Shown here piece by piece: positions 24,686-35,735 of a stretch of 64,000 nucleotides of DNA. The position numbers and the translations under genes were made by a program. The stretch lies in assembly GCA_947846985.1 (NCBI GenBank), contig CANTUZ010000001.1, positions 5,439,504 to 5,503,503 on the forward strand, written 5' to 3'. Position 1 is the first letter of the stretch; each line of letters opens with the position of its first letter. The stretch is from Fratercula arctica (Eukaryota > Chordata > Aves > Charadriiformes > Alcidae). The notes beneath the pieces were generated by a model. It did not search any database and was not told the DNA's origin. It saw only the letters and a list, made by a program, of their open reading frames with translations.

Positions 24686-25225
24686 GGGTGGGGGTGGAAG
24701 GGGGATAAACTGAAACAGGTTGTCTGCAAAGGCACCTCCTCTCTTTTCCCTGCCCCAGCTGTGGGTGCAGACCCCTTTCCCAGGGTGGTCCGGGTGCGGA
24801 GCGCTGGTCCCTAACATTTTCCCGTGCCTGGGAAATGCCTGGCCACACACCGCGACCTCCCGCTCCCCTCCCCATCCCTAAACCTGCTGGAAACCAGCAC
24901 AGACCTTAATTTTCCTTGCCCATGCGCTGGCTTGGGAGCCACATTCCTAAGGGATCATGGCAGCGAGGTATCCTCACGGCCACACACCAGCCCACAAACC
25001 AGCAAGGACTGATCCCAGCAGCGTGGCACGGGCTGGGAGCTGGGAATTTAACAGGGAAGGGCAGCTCGCAATGGCCACAAACCAGCAAATTCCTACAGCC
25101 TTGTAGCGCAGGCAGAGCCAAGAGAGCTGCTGCTTTGAAGGCTTGTCTCACTGCAAAACAGTGCAACGGAGATGCATCCTCCTACCTTTATTACCCCCCC
25201 ATCACACACACACTGTACTAAATAC

Positions 25226-25246
25226 ATATATATATATATATATATA
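25226..25246. repeat. (TA)n microsatellite
   Basis: About ten TA units, followed by a short CA stretch. Confidence 0.95.
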
Positions 25247-25972
25247 CACACTCCGTGTTTTTTCCACCCAAGCCTGTAAAAGTGCTACAGGCTGAGACAC
25301 TAAGTGGGAGGCGCCTGGCTCTGAAGAGGCCAATGAAATAAATTAAATACAAATCACTGGCTCAGCCCCAGCCTCCCCCAGCGAAGCGGGGAGACGGTGG
25401 GGTTTCCGATGGCCGATACCCTGCCCTTGCCGGACCCGGCGTGCGGCTGGCACATGGCAGGGTAGTGGTGTGGTATAGGCGTAAATGGTAAATCTTGGCT
25501 TGCAGGCACATACGGTGCACATGTTGGGAGCAGAGCACTTTCCATAGGAGGGGAGGGGCCACCCTACTAGTAAGCGATTTTATTAGGGTGAGGGAAGGAG
25601 AAAGAAATCGGGTTGGGATAGGCTGGGAGCTGCCAAGTTCCCCTGCCCAACTCCCGCGCCCCCAGAGCAGGGAGCAGCACACTAACAACTCGCCAGGCTC
25701 CAGCAGAAGTTTACCTATTAAAAAAACTAAAACAAAAAAAAAAAAATAAACCAAACCCACACAGACAACTTCCAGCTTCAAAGCTTTTGCTCTCATTTTA
25801 TGTCCCTCCCTTCACATGGGACTTTTCTCCGAGAAAAAAAAGATAATACATACAATAACACAGCTATAACTTCAAGACGAAACTTCACCGCAAAAAGTTA
25901 AGAAGGAAGATGGGGTGGAGGTGGAGAGATTGTTTTATAGTTTGATTCAGGGTTTTGGTGTTTTGCTCGTTG

Positions 25973-26000
25973 TTTTTTTTTTTTTTTTTTTTCTTTTTTT
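25973..26000 (+). repeat. Poly(T) run
   Basis: T20, one C at 25993, then T7. Confidence 0.95.
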
Positions 26001-26762
26001 AATCATAAAGAATTGAACTTTCCTGGAAGAGCCATGAGCAAATGCATTCAAGACGCAGAAAGGTCTTGTCTATCTAGTCAATAAGTATTTAGCCAGCTCT
26101 GTTTTGACTGTATGAAAAATGTATTTCAGACTGTGTATCCCATAAGACAAGGAAGACTGTGGCATAAGTATGTATTTTATTTATATTTTTTTTTTTTCAA
26201 ATCATGTGCTTACATGGTTGTAACCACTGCGAGTGTCTAAGCATGGTCATGGTAAGAAAGAGTAAATACTTTAAGTATTTTTTATTATTATTATTTTTTA
26301 AAGATTTGGCATACCTTATCTACCACTTCTTTCAAAGTAAAATACCCTAGATATATTAGACCAAGAAAATACACCTATTTCTGACCAAAACAATTACCAA
26401 GAAACAAATGCCCTTTGGTAGCAGCCTGGTTTTCTGTTGTTCAACAGCCAAAATTTGTATTTCAAAATGCAAATTGCTGAGAACGTGGGCACGAGTCTGA
26501 ACCACTGCATTTCTCCCAGGCACTCTAGCATCTTTTCTCAAACGCCCCACTGTTTGAGGGGAGCTTTTAACACCGGCCGGGCACGGTTGGAAGCAGGGCT
26601 TTAACGTTTAATGCCTAAGAAACCGAATTGTCACTCAAGTTGCAGTCGAGCGCATTTTTCTTTATTTTTCTTACTTTTTTGTTGGAGGCGAACCCACCCT
26701 CCCGTGGAAAATGGGAGACCCCTTCCCCATCCCTGACTCTAGCATGGACCCGAATGTAAACA

Positions 26763-26818
26763 TACACACACACACACACACACACAGAGACGCACACACA
26801 CGCACACACACACACACT
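26763..26818. repeat. (CA)n microsatellite, interrupted
   Basis: CA units with three interruptions (GAGACG and two CG steps), about 56 bp. Confidence 0.95.
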
Positions 26819-27285
26819 CCCACCACGCACCACCCTGCAGCAGGACATGGGGTTCAGGCAGAGCCAAAGGAGCTTTGTGCAGCTCAGAAATACCGAGCCA
26901 CTTTATTCCCCTCCCTTCTCTTTTCTTGTGTCCCCCCCCCCGCGCTTTTACTATTATATAAATAACACCGATTGAGCTTAAAGCTGCATCCTTGCTCCAG
27001 TGCCTCCAAATCTGCACTGCTGCCTTCCTCCCCCCGCCCCCCCCTCAACCCCCCCAGCACAGCCGCACCGCTCGGGGTGCAGAGGGAAGGGTTTTGCCGG
27101 GGGGTTTAGGGGGTGTTGGGTGAGAAAAGCCACCCCAAAGACACCCTGGAGCAAGGTCTTGTCAGGCTGAAGGTGCCTGGTCCCCACCGCCCCAGCCGGG
27201 AGCCTCCGGCAGCATCTTCGCCTCCTGCTGAATTGCTGCAAACTGTGCGCGGAGGGAGCAGCAAGGGCTGGGATACGAGAAGAAA

Positions 27286-27300
27286 GGGGGGGGGGGGGGG
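27286..27300 (+). repeat. Poly(G) run, 15 nt
   Basis: An uninterrupted G-run in a purine-rich context. It is prone to slippage and to assembly error. Confidence 0.95.
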
Positions 27301-27650
27301 CAGAAAAGAAGCAAGCTGGGCAGAAGGAGGGATGGTGGGGAGGAAAAAAAAAAAAAAAACAACCAGGGATTCAGGGTGCTTCTCCCCAGCCCCAACCCCT
27401 GTGCCCGTCTGCTCGGTGGGAAGAGGAAAGGGGGAAGGGAAAACTGGAGGGAGGCGATCGCACAAATGCACTTTTCAGAGCAAAAAGCAAAGCTTACCAT
27501 GTCTGCAGGCTTCCCCCCCCCAGCCGAAATGCCACTTATGTGTCCAGCGATCCCAAAGTGGGCAACTACAGCCAGGCACCGGCGCTCATCTCAGCAGGCA
27601 GCTCGGCAATACACCACCGCCACCCCCAAAAAATCAAAATCAAAATAAAT

Positions 27651-27654
<4 letters not shown>

Positions 27655-27683
<29 letters not shown>
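27655..27683 (+). repeat. Poly(A) run, 29 nt
   Basis: An uninterrupted A-run preceded by AT-rich sequence (aaaataaataatta). Confidence 0.97.
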
Positions 27684-27687
<4 letters not shown>

Positions 27688-27777
27688 CGGTCCAAGCTTC
27701 TTTCCTGGCAGGAATCGTCCCTGGTAGGACTGCCCAAAATAAGCAGCTGCAATCCAAAGGCTTTATTTAAAGCTTCC

Positions 27778-27868
27778 CCCCTCCTCCTCCTCCTCTCCTT
27801 GCCTCGCTCTCTCTCTCCCTCTCGCTGTTACACACAGAGAGAAAGAGAGACACACACAGGTTACATGA
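27778..27868. repeat. (CTC)n/(CT)n then (GA)n/(CA)n low-complexity stretch
   Basis: Tcctcctcctcc and ctctctctct runs are followed on the same strand by gagagaaagagagacacacac. The switch from pyrimidine to purine makes a partial inverted repeat. Confidence 0.85.
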
Positions 27869-27960
27869 ATGGGAGGCAGGAGCCGGCGCTCCCGGGCTGG
27901 GAATGACAGGCACACATGCGGCCGGGGGCTGCACACCGCCGGGAGGGGACAGGGGGGGCT

Positions 27961-29740
27961 CCCGCACGGGCATGGGGATGGCAGGGATATGGGCTTTGGG
28001 TGGGAAGGGGCATGGGGTGGTGTGGGCATGGGGGGGGAGATGGTCATCAATATGGGATGGGAATGGGCATGGGCATGGGTATGGTATGGTTATGGTATAG
28101 GAATGGGGCGGGGGGGACATAGGCATGGGCATGGACATGGGTATGGCATGGGCACGGGGAAGAGCTAGGTATGGGCATGGCATGGACATGGGCATGGGTA
28201 TGGGTATGGCATGGGCACGGGGAAGAGCTAGGTGTGGGCATGGACATGGCATGGGCATGGACATGGGTATGGCATGGACATGGGGAAGAGCTAGGTGTGG
28301 GCATGGGCATGGCATGGGCATGGACATGGGTATGGCATGGACATGGGGAAGAGCTAGGTGTGGGCATGGGCATGGCATGGACATGGACATGGGTATGGCA
28401 TGGACATGGGGAAGAGCTAGGTATGGGCATGGCATGGCCATGGACATGGGTATGGCATGGACATGGGGAAGAGCTAGGTATGGGCATGGGCATGGCATGG
28501 GCATGGGTATGGCATGGGCATGGGAAGAGCTAGGTATGGGCATGGGCATGGCATGGGCATGGACATGGGTATGGCATGGGCACGGGGGAGAGCTAGGTAT
28601 GGGCATAGGCATGGCATGGACATGGACATGGGTATGGCATGGACACAGGGAAGAGTTAGGTGTGGGCATGGGCATGGCATGGACATGGACATGGGTATGG
28701 ATATGGCATGGACATGGGGAAGAGCTAAGTGTGGGCATGGGCATGGCATGGACATGGACATGGGTATGGATATGGCATGGACATGGGGAAGAGCTAGGTG
28801 TGGGCATGGACATGGGCATGGCATGGCCATGGACATGGGTATGGCATGGACACGGGGAAGAGCTAGGTATGGGCATGGGCATGTCATGGACATGGACATG
28901 GGTATGGCATGGACATGGGGAAGAGCTAGGCATGGGCATGGCATACGCAAAGACATGGGGCAGGGGGGACATAGACATGGGCATGGACATGGGGTGGACA
29001 TGGGCATGGCATAAGCATGCCATAGGCATGGCATAGGCATAGGGCAGATGTGGACATAGGCATGGGCATGGCATGGACATGGGCAGGAGGTGGGCATGGT
29101 CATGGACATGGGCGTGCCACAATCATAGGATAGGCATGGGGGAGGGGAGGATGTAGGTATGGGCATGAGCATGCCATAGTCATGGGGCAGGGCTAGACAT
29201 AGACACAGGTGTGGCATGGGGAGGTGGATATGGGCGTGGGGCATGGGCATACAGAGAAGGACTGAGGCATGGTCAATGCATGGCATGAGGCGGAGCTGGG
29301 CTGGCACATGGGTATGGACATGGGCATAGCATGGGCATGGGGAGAGGATGGGCTTAGGGAATGCATGGCTATAACATGGGCATGGGGAAGGGCTGGGCAT
29401 GGCCTAGGCATGGGGAGGGGATGGACATAGGCATGGTCATGGACATGGCATGGAGAGGAGGTGGATGTGGACTTGGGGTGGGGTGGGGATGGACATGGCT
29501 TGTAGAGGGGATGGACAGGGGCATGGGGAGGGGACAGACATGGGCATGGGCATGGATATGGGCGTGGTGATGAGATGGGCTGGGTGTGAACATAAGCATT
29601 AGAAGGTAATAGTGAGGGGAAAGGCTCTGCTTGGACATGTGATAGGCATGGGTTGGGCTTGGGTATGAGTTGAGCGTAGGCATGGAATAGGCTTGGGGAT
29701 GAGACGCGATGGGCATTGGTTTCAGCACGTGAATGAGACG
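27961..29740. repeat. Hexamer-based GGCATG/GACATG minisatellite, whole array
   Basis: About 1.78 kb built from short units such as GGGCATG, GGCATG, GACATG and GGTATG on the plus strand. The 5' flank (27961-28124) is G-rich and irregular. The centre (28125-28990) has an ordered higher-order repeat. The 3' flank (about 28990-29740) keeps CATGG words but loses phase and gains substitutions, fading out near 29740. The plus strand is strongly G-rich and C-poor. Long stop-free frames on both strands (to about 450 codons on the minus strand) arise because the period is a multiple of three and the units lack stops. They are not evidence of a gene. Confidence 0.95.
28125..28990 (+). repeat. 63-bp higher-order repeat inside the minisatellite
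   Basis: The marker 'agagctagg' or a close variant starts at 28161, 28224, 28287, 28350, 28413, 28470, 28526, 28589, 28652, 28721, 28790, 28859 and 28922. The spacings are 63, 63, 63, 63, 57, 56, 63, 63, 69, 69, 69 and 63. Thus 13 copies differ in length by whole hexamers, except the 56, which also lacks one G. Each unit is the marker plus a run of CATGG hexamers including one 'catgggtatggcatgg' segment. The array translates to a 21-residue repeat, which is a by-product of the 63-bp period. Confidence 0.95.
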
Positions 29741-32330
29741 GACATCAGGACAAGGATGGGATGGAGAGCTGCCTTGGGTGGTGCCTTCATGTCCTGGCCC
29801 TGGTGAGCCTCAGTCGCTCTTCCTGGGGTCAGGCGGGCTCCTACTTCAGCACATGTGATGAGGAGTGGGAAACTTCTGTTCCTTCCCTGCCGCTAGTTAG
29901 GCAACTTGCATGATGTCTTGCTTTTGGGGTAAGGGAGCACCATCCACAGTGGTGTCAGGAGTTTTCATCATTATTACTATTGCATAATTTTGTTGTTTAA
30001 TAATTAAAATGAAATTCTCAGGAAGAAAGCCTGAAGAATTTCAGTTGCATAATTTAAGGTTACTTCTTCTTTGTGAGAAATATAAATTTCTGCCTTTTAA
30101 ATATTTGTGGAGGTCTGGGGTTTTTTTTTTTGTTTGTTTTGTTTATAAACTGTAGTGACAGGAAATTAGGGCTATTTAAAGATGCTATTCAACATGGTCT
30201 GAAGGGAGAAAGGGTTGTGGTGGTGTTAAGTGGCAGGTCCTGCTTCACTGCCCGACCTTGGGCAGGTCCCTGATAACCTGTCCCTGCCAGGATTCATCAC
30301 CTCTTGCCATTTACACTCAGCCCATCATTTTCTCATTCACCAAATAATCACACTTCTCTGTTTCAAGTCCCTCCTCAAAATTTACTCCTGCAAATCTTTT
30401 CAGCAACAGTCTCTACAGGGCTTATGTTGGCATCAGAAATCTTGGAGAGATACTGGATTAGGCCCTAAAACCGCACTGTAAGAAGAGTGCTGAACATAAT
30501 GGACTGCAGTACTTCAAGCAGTGCTTTGAGCTACATGGGAATTGTCCTTCTCATGGCAGTCCTTTAAATCAGCCTTTTTTTTTTTTTTTTTCCCCTTGTC
30601 CTCAAATTTCCAGCTTTTGTGGAAAGCAAGAGGTAAGATTGTGTTTTAATCCAAACCCAGAAATGAGGGTAAAAAGGTGCGCAGCAAATCAGAACGTAAT
30701 CTTAAACAGCAGAGTTCTCGCCATAAAGGTCTGCTTTGCACAATAGCTGCTGCTCTTCACTCTTTTTTTTCCAGACATACGTATTAAAAATAAAAATACA
30801 TTTGCATTGGCCTTATTGCCTCTGGAATATATCCCACGTCAGGAATCTGGACTCTAGACAAAGGTAATTTAGGTCTCTGGAAGGGCAAAGTTTAATTGAG
30901 AAATATATATATTGTTAGGAATAGACCACATCCAAATTCAATGGTAATTGTATAAGCCTTTCAAAAATCATACAGTATGCAAGCTTCCAAAATTTCTGAA
31001 CAAGAAACATTTCCATTTAAATGCCAAGAGGCAATTTTCCCTCTCTTGTTCAATACTAAATCAGTCACATGAGCAGTTTGCATTTGATTTTAGAAAGGAA
31101 ATGGAACATCTTCTCTCCCAATCGCGTATAACTTTTGTTTTTTCTTGTTCTTAGTGTTCTTACTTGTTTGCGGTACTTTTCTGCAGTTTTGAAATTCTTC
31201 CATTTGAGCAGCCTGTTCACTCCAGCCATTTATTTATTTTTTAAACTCCAGCAACTTTGTTAAAAGAAAACCAGTAAACCCAAGTGTGGAGTAGAATGGT
31301 GTTTGCTTGAATTCTGGTTGGTAAATCCAAGTGTAACAGATCAGCACTGTTTGTGTAATTGGCCTTTCCCTGCTAACTGAACAAGACAATGATGCTCTTG
31401 GAATAAGAAAAAAAACCAACCCGCAATAGTAATTTAATGGGAAAAAACAACTTTGCTTAGGAAAATCCCCCTGCTTCAATTCACAGGGAATTACTGTGGT
31501 TGCAGAAGTGTGCTGCATACCAATTTGGAGGGTATTTTATGAAGATATAAATTTCCAAATGTCAATGTTCACCAGCGTGCCATAGTGTCCTGCACCACAG
31601 TAGCTTTGCACAGTGGAAAGGCTCCTTGCGAGCAGAGCCTATTAAGTCAAACTCTCTTCCAAATAGCGTTTTTGCCGAATTTGTAAAGAAGCTACATCCG
31701 TGGAACAAGAAGGTGATTGGAAAGACTAATGCATGAGCCTATTAGAACTTGTGTGCTAGGAGACAAGGAGAGCAAGTCCTGGAGCTGCCGCTCAAATTAG
31801 CACTTAATAGTCCTGATGTCGGGTTGTGTTTCCATATTGACATTTGCTCCAACAAGGCAATGAAAACACCTATTGTCAAGTCGCTATTCATCAAGACAAA
31901 AAGTTGCAACATCTGCTGTGGTCAAGGGTTTCTTGCTGAAGAAGTTCAGCAGCAGAAGTGTCATTGGTTGGTCAGGCGAGCCCTTGGCCAAGAGATGCTG
32001 CACCAGTTGACAGCCACTGCTAAAGATTTTGTTGTTTTGGTTTTTTTTTTTTTTCCCCGCTTCCAGGAGAGTAATCCAGAGGGAAAACCTCATATATTTT
32101 AATCAATGGAAGTGAAACCATTTGCCTTTCAGAGACTATAAAATAATACACACCCCAGGGTTCAATGATCTTTTCTGCTCCTCCAGAACATTCTTAAGGG
32201 GAAATCACTCTTTTCTTGATGAATGTGCAATTCAAATGTAGAAATATGCCATTCTTCATGCTTTCTCCATAGGGAGCAAAATGATTTCTGTAATTAAACC
32301 CTTTTTGCCAACATTTCCTGATGAGAATTG
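29741..32330. other. Unique non-coding DNA
   Basis: No exon or RNA gene is recognised. T17 lies at 30575-30591. A short MIR-like stretch may lie at about 30228-30285 ('cttcactgcccgaccttggg'). The segment 31740-31960 is relatively complex, low-repeat sequence, but it has no open frame with a family signature. Confidence 0.5.
30228..30285 (+). repeat. Possible MIR-like SINE fragment
   Basis: The 'cactgcccgaccttgggcag' stretch resembles the conserved MIR core in which 'tgtgtgaccttgggcaagtc' is typical. It is short and diverged. Confidence 0.35.
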
Positions 32331-32331
32331 C

Positions 32332-32359
32332 TTTTTTTTTTTTTTTTTTTTTTTTTTTT
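32332..32359 (+). repeat. Poly(T) run, 28 nt
   Basis: An uninterrupted T-run ending in TTTGTAGG. No adjacent retroelement is recognised. Confidence 0.97.
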
Positions 32360-35300
32360 GTAGGCAAGGGGAAAAGCCATATACAATAGGGTTTGCAAAA
32401 CCAGGTCTGGAGGGTTTGACCTTTAAGGCTGGATTTGAATTAGACATTTTTGGTTTAAAGGCACATGAGGATGAGGCACGTGAGTAAGGGCTGCAGCTTA
32501 AGTTTCCAATCAGACACGGCTGAAAGGATATGGCTGCAGGACAAAGGAGGATGTGGGTGCCACTACTAACATTAATCTAGCTATTAGGGATGACATTAGC
32601 ACTGCAAACACACAACCCAGTCTTCAGCGCACTTTAGCAGCCCCAGGTGTGTAGCCATGGTCCCTGTTGGGCTTGTGCTGAAGTCTGTACTACGGCATCA
32701 TTGGTGCACTGGTTCCCATGGTAGCTAGATTGAAGACATCCAGCTTCTCCGAAATATATCAGGCTGTCATGGGCAGTGTAGACAAAACTGGTGTTAAACA
32801 AGAAGTTAAGCATATGTGTGAGCTTTTGTAGGACTTGGACCTGAAGTCCACAACACGTTCCTTGTCACCGCAGAATGGGCCATGTAATACAGAGATCAGG
32901 ATATGGGACAGAGCTTTCAGCCACCTGCACAGTTGAGGGTCGAAACCTCGTTGCTGTGTGATGGGTGGCAGGGTTGAACCAGAACTAGTCGCAGAGATGA
33001 ATCTTGAAGTTTCCACTATGAGTTATGTTATGTCTCTCTGCCAAAGCTCTTGAGCAAGGTGGTGGAGCAGAAATCACAGGGGGTCTTTACAAAAAGCAGG
33101 ATTTCACTCCTCTTCCTCCTCAGTCCAAGGATATATGCAGCTTAACTCAGTCTGCGTTGACTCAGAGAGATGTCTCCACTGCTGGTACCATGAGGTGGAC
33201 TCCAGAGTGGGGCCAGAGAAGCGTTCTCACTTATAGGGTCTTTCCTTTTACTAGCTGATTTCTAGCAGGATACTAAAGGCTGGAGAGGGTCATTCTATCC
33301 TGACTGTGCCTTTTGTAACATCTCAGTGGATCTCAGGGCTTCAGGAAGACAGAACTGAGCATCTACCCGCAGTACTGGGTCTTATACCTTTCCTTTCCCT
33401 GTTTGCAAAGTACCAGTGTCTGTCGTCGTACCTGGGAAATCAGGGGAGGCATACGATGGCGTTGAGAGTCTGCTCCTACTACTTACTCAGGGAAAGTTCC
33501 CATCAAGTGAATTGGACATTTGCCTGAGCGAGTGTTGCAGGATTCGGCCCATATGCTTCTCAGCTCTTATATTTGCATAGTGCAGAATATGCTTACAGTA
33601 CAGAGCCAATAAAACAAAACTATATACAGTAAGCACAGAAAAATCAAGAGCACAGTTAAGACCATTTACAAACAGCAGCTGAGCTCTGCAGCTGACATCC
33701 AGGCTTATCACACTGTCAGGGACCATGGTCTGTTGTGGGTAATATGTACAAGACAATTATTTATAGGCAATTAGGTGGAAGGTCCTGTAAGTGTATAGGT
33801 CTCTATTTTCCCTTTCCTAAGCCTATTATTTTCTTTTTTCCCTATGAATTATTTATATTTCAACTCTGTGTGTCCTTCCTTTTTTTAAAAAAACAAACCA
33901 AACCAAACCAAAACAAAACAACAAAACCCCCAAAAAACTATGGAAAGCATTTCAGGAGGCTGCTTTCATGGAAGACACTTGTTCTTCAAGTAAGTGGTCT
34001 GGAATTGTGTAAACATGCTGCATATACCATATGTGGCCAACTTCAAACGAGATACTAGTTGATTCATTCTAATGAAGTAGAACGAAAACTCTTTTGTCTC
34101 CGGAAATTCCACTGATGTCTTATGAAGGAGGAAGAAGGTCTTCATCAAGATGCAGATCTTATCAAGAAGAGTATAAATTGCCCGGAGGATCAAATTACGC
34201 CTTTTCATAGACATATTTTCCTCTCGAAAAATTTAAAGTATGCTTTTTTTAAATCCGTGGGATAGGTTAGAATATTTCTTAATCCACAGTACATGATAAA
34301 ATGGCCATGAACAACTGTAATATAATACATCTTCAGTACAACTGGCCATAAGTGTATTAGAAGAACTTCCAGACAATAATTACCCTATTACTGCACTGTG
34401 ACTTCACATCCAATTTTGCTCACCTCACCGTACAAAAGGGATGGAGTAGATGACTTTTATATTTTTAATAATAATGAAATGTTCAGGATTTGATATAGAA
34501 ACCTGGCTACCAAGGTAATAGGTACATATAAGAACCTATTTAGAATAGCTATGTGAATGGGAATTGCTGTTAAATTGCAATGAAATACTATAGCATATCA
34601 AACAATATTTGAAATCAAATAAAACTTGGAAGGCACTCATATTCAAGCCATAATCTCATTGTGAAGGAGACTTTTTCTGATGAAATCTGCTGGTTTAGAC
34701 AACTGTGTCACATCTCCTTATTCTCCAATAAGGCCACCTATCTCGACTAACTTTAAATGACTCACTCCAGATTTATGCTTGTGCAATAGCAAAATTCATA
34801 TGAATAGTCCCATTCACATGCTAGATGCTCTTGGGAAACGAAAAGCCAGTTATTTCACTCTTAGACAGCCCTGGTCTTACTAAAAGAACAGTCTGAACTG
34901 GAGACACCTCCTTCCCCCTTTAAAGAATGACCCTTGAGACAGCAGAATAGAGCCCCCACTTCCCCAACACCTTCACTTCAGGCGTCTCCTTTCCACGCAT
35001 TGAGCCAATCGTTGACCTCTGAGATGGCAAAGTGCATTATTGTATGATTACAAAGAAAAGGTGAGCTTGTAATGGCACAACAGATCTGAGTACTATTACT
35101 GGCTCTGATACACATTTTCATCACTTGTTAATCTCGTAAGGCTCAAGCAAGAGCCTGTCTCAGTGAATCCTCACCAGACAAGTAAATAGCATCAACGTTT
35201 CCTCTGTCCCCTGCCTGGACCGCCTCCATCAGCAAACACGCCACCGCACACGAACAGGGAGCGATTGGGCTCTCCTCCCGCTTTCTGCTCTGTCCTCCAG

Positions 35301-35584
35301 ATAAATTGTGTTAGTTTACTGGCAAAATCTAGTTTGTACTATTGTTTGCACTTCAGAGTCAATATGGATATGGAAGAATAAGCTGAAATATATGCCTTGT
35401 GCATCATTAATAATAGCGTAGCCTCTCCGTAGCTACGTGACAATTCCCAAACACTTAATTTAGCAGTAAGCAATTTATCATGTCTGCTGTATCACAACCA
35501 AGTAGTTCAGTATCCCCAATTTCCAAGAAGCGCTGTTCTCTGTGCCTATTTGTACTGCTTATATGAAGACAGACCAACAGTTTG
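32360..35584. other. Unique non-coding DNA
   Basis: No exon or RNA gene is recognised. A (CAAAC/CAAAA)n A-rich stretch lies at about 33887-33938. The rest is AT-rich, with no repeat family that I can name. Confidence 0.5.
33887..33938. repeat. A-rich (CAAAC)n-type simple repeat
   Basis: Runs such as acaaaccaaaccaaacc and aaaacaaaacaacaaaac. Confidence 0.85.
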
Positions 35585-35735
35585 AGCGCTAGCTTTCACC
35601 TCGGAAAATCCAGGTTCAGTTCCCCAGTGTAGCAGAAAATGATCTAGGCTTAAGTTTCCCCTATATAATATACAGATAAAAATACTTCCTCACTTTATCA
35701 GATGTCATGAGGATAAATGCATTAAAGACTGTAAG
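35585..35735 (+). mobile_element. MIR-like ancient SINE fragment
   Basis: Blocks appear in the order expected for MIR: 'ctcggaaaatccaggttcag' (consensus ends in 'gacctgggttc'), then 'cttaagtttcccctatataa' (cagtttccccatctg), then 'cagataaaaatacttcctc', 'tcatgaggataaatgcatta' (tgtgaggattaaatgag) and 'aaagactgtaagc'. The copy is diverged and consistent with a SINE active before birds and mammals split. Confidence 0.6.

Larger units (their letters stand above)
24399..26999. other. Unique DNA becoming GC-richer, with many simple repeats
   Basis: No gene is recognised. The stretch includes T34 at 24651-24684, (TA)n at 25226-25246, an interrupted T-run at 25973-26000 and (CA)n at 26763-26818. A 14-bp direct repeat (ccacaaaccagcaa) occurs near 24993 and 25075. 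GC content rises toward 27 kb. Confidence 0.5.
27000..27960 (-). promoter_or_regulatory. CpG-richer block, candidate promoter or 5' exon
   Basis: This is the only stretch in the window with frequent CpG dinucleotides (for example around 27060-27075, 27185-27225, 27450-27600 and 27880-27960) together with high GC. On the minus strand there is a TTTAAATAAA element (complement of 27762-27771). About 265 nt further along, the sequence CTGCAGACATG|GTAAGC (GTAAGCT is the complement of 27491-27497) is a strong splice-donor match. The upstream side carries a purine-rich GAGA/GAGGAGG stretch (27778-27868), common in vertebrate 5' regions. An A29 run at 27655-27683 and G15 at 27286-27300 lie inside, which argues against one simple exon. 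I recognise no gene, and the block could also be a decayed GC-rich region near the minisatellite. Confidence 0.3.

Noticed and set aside
28125..28990. CRISPR-like array of regularly spaced repeats
   Set aside because: Spacers are themselves hexamer repeats, the context is a vertebrate genome and no cas genes are present. It is a minisatellite.
27767..29122. A 451-codon open frame on the minus strand and a 303-codon frame on the plus strand
   Set aside because: Both lie in the hexamer minisatellite and consist of a 21-residue repeat set by the 63-bp period. They have no domain, and frame shifts appear where a unit has 56 bp.
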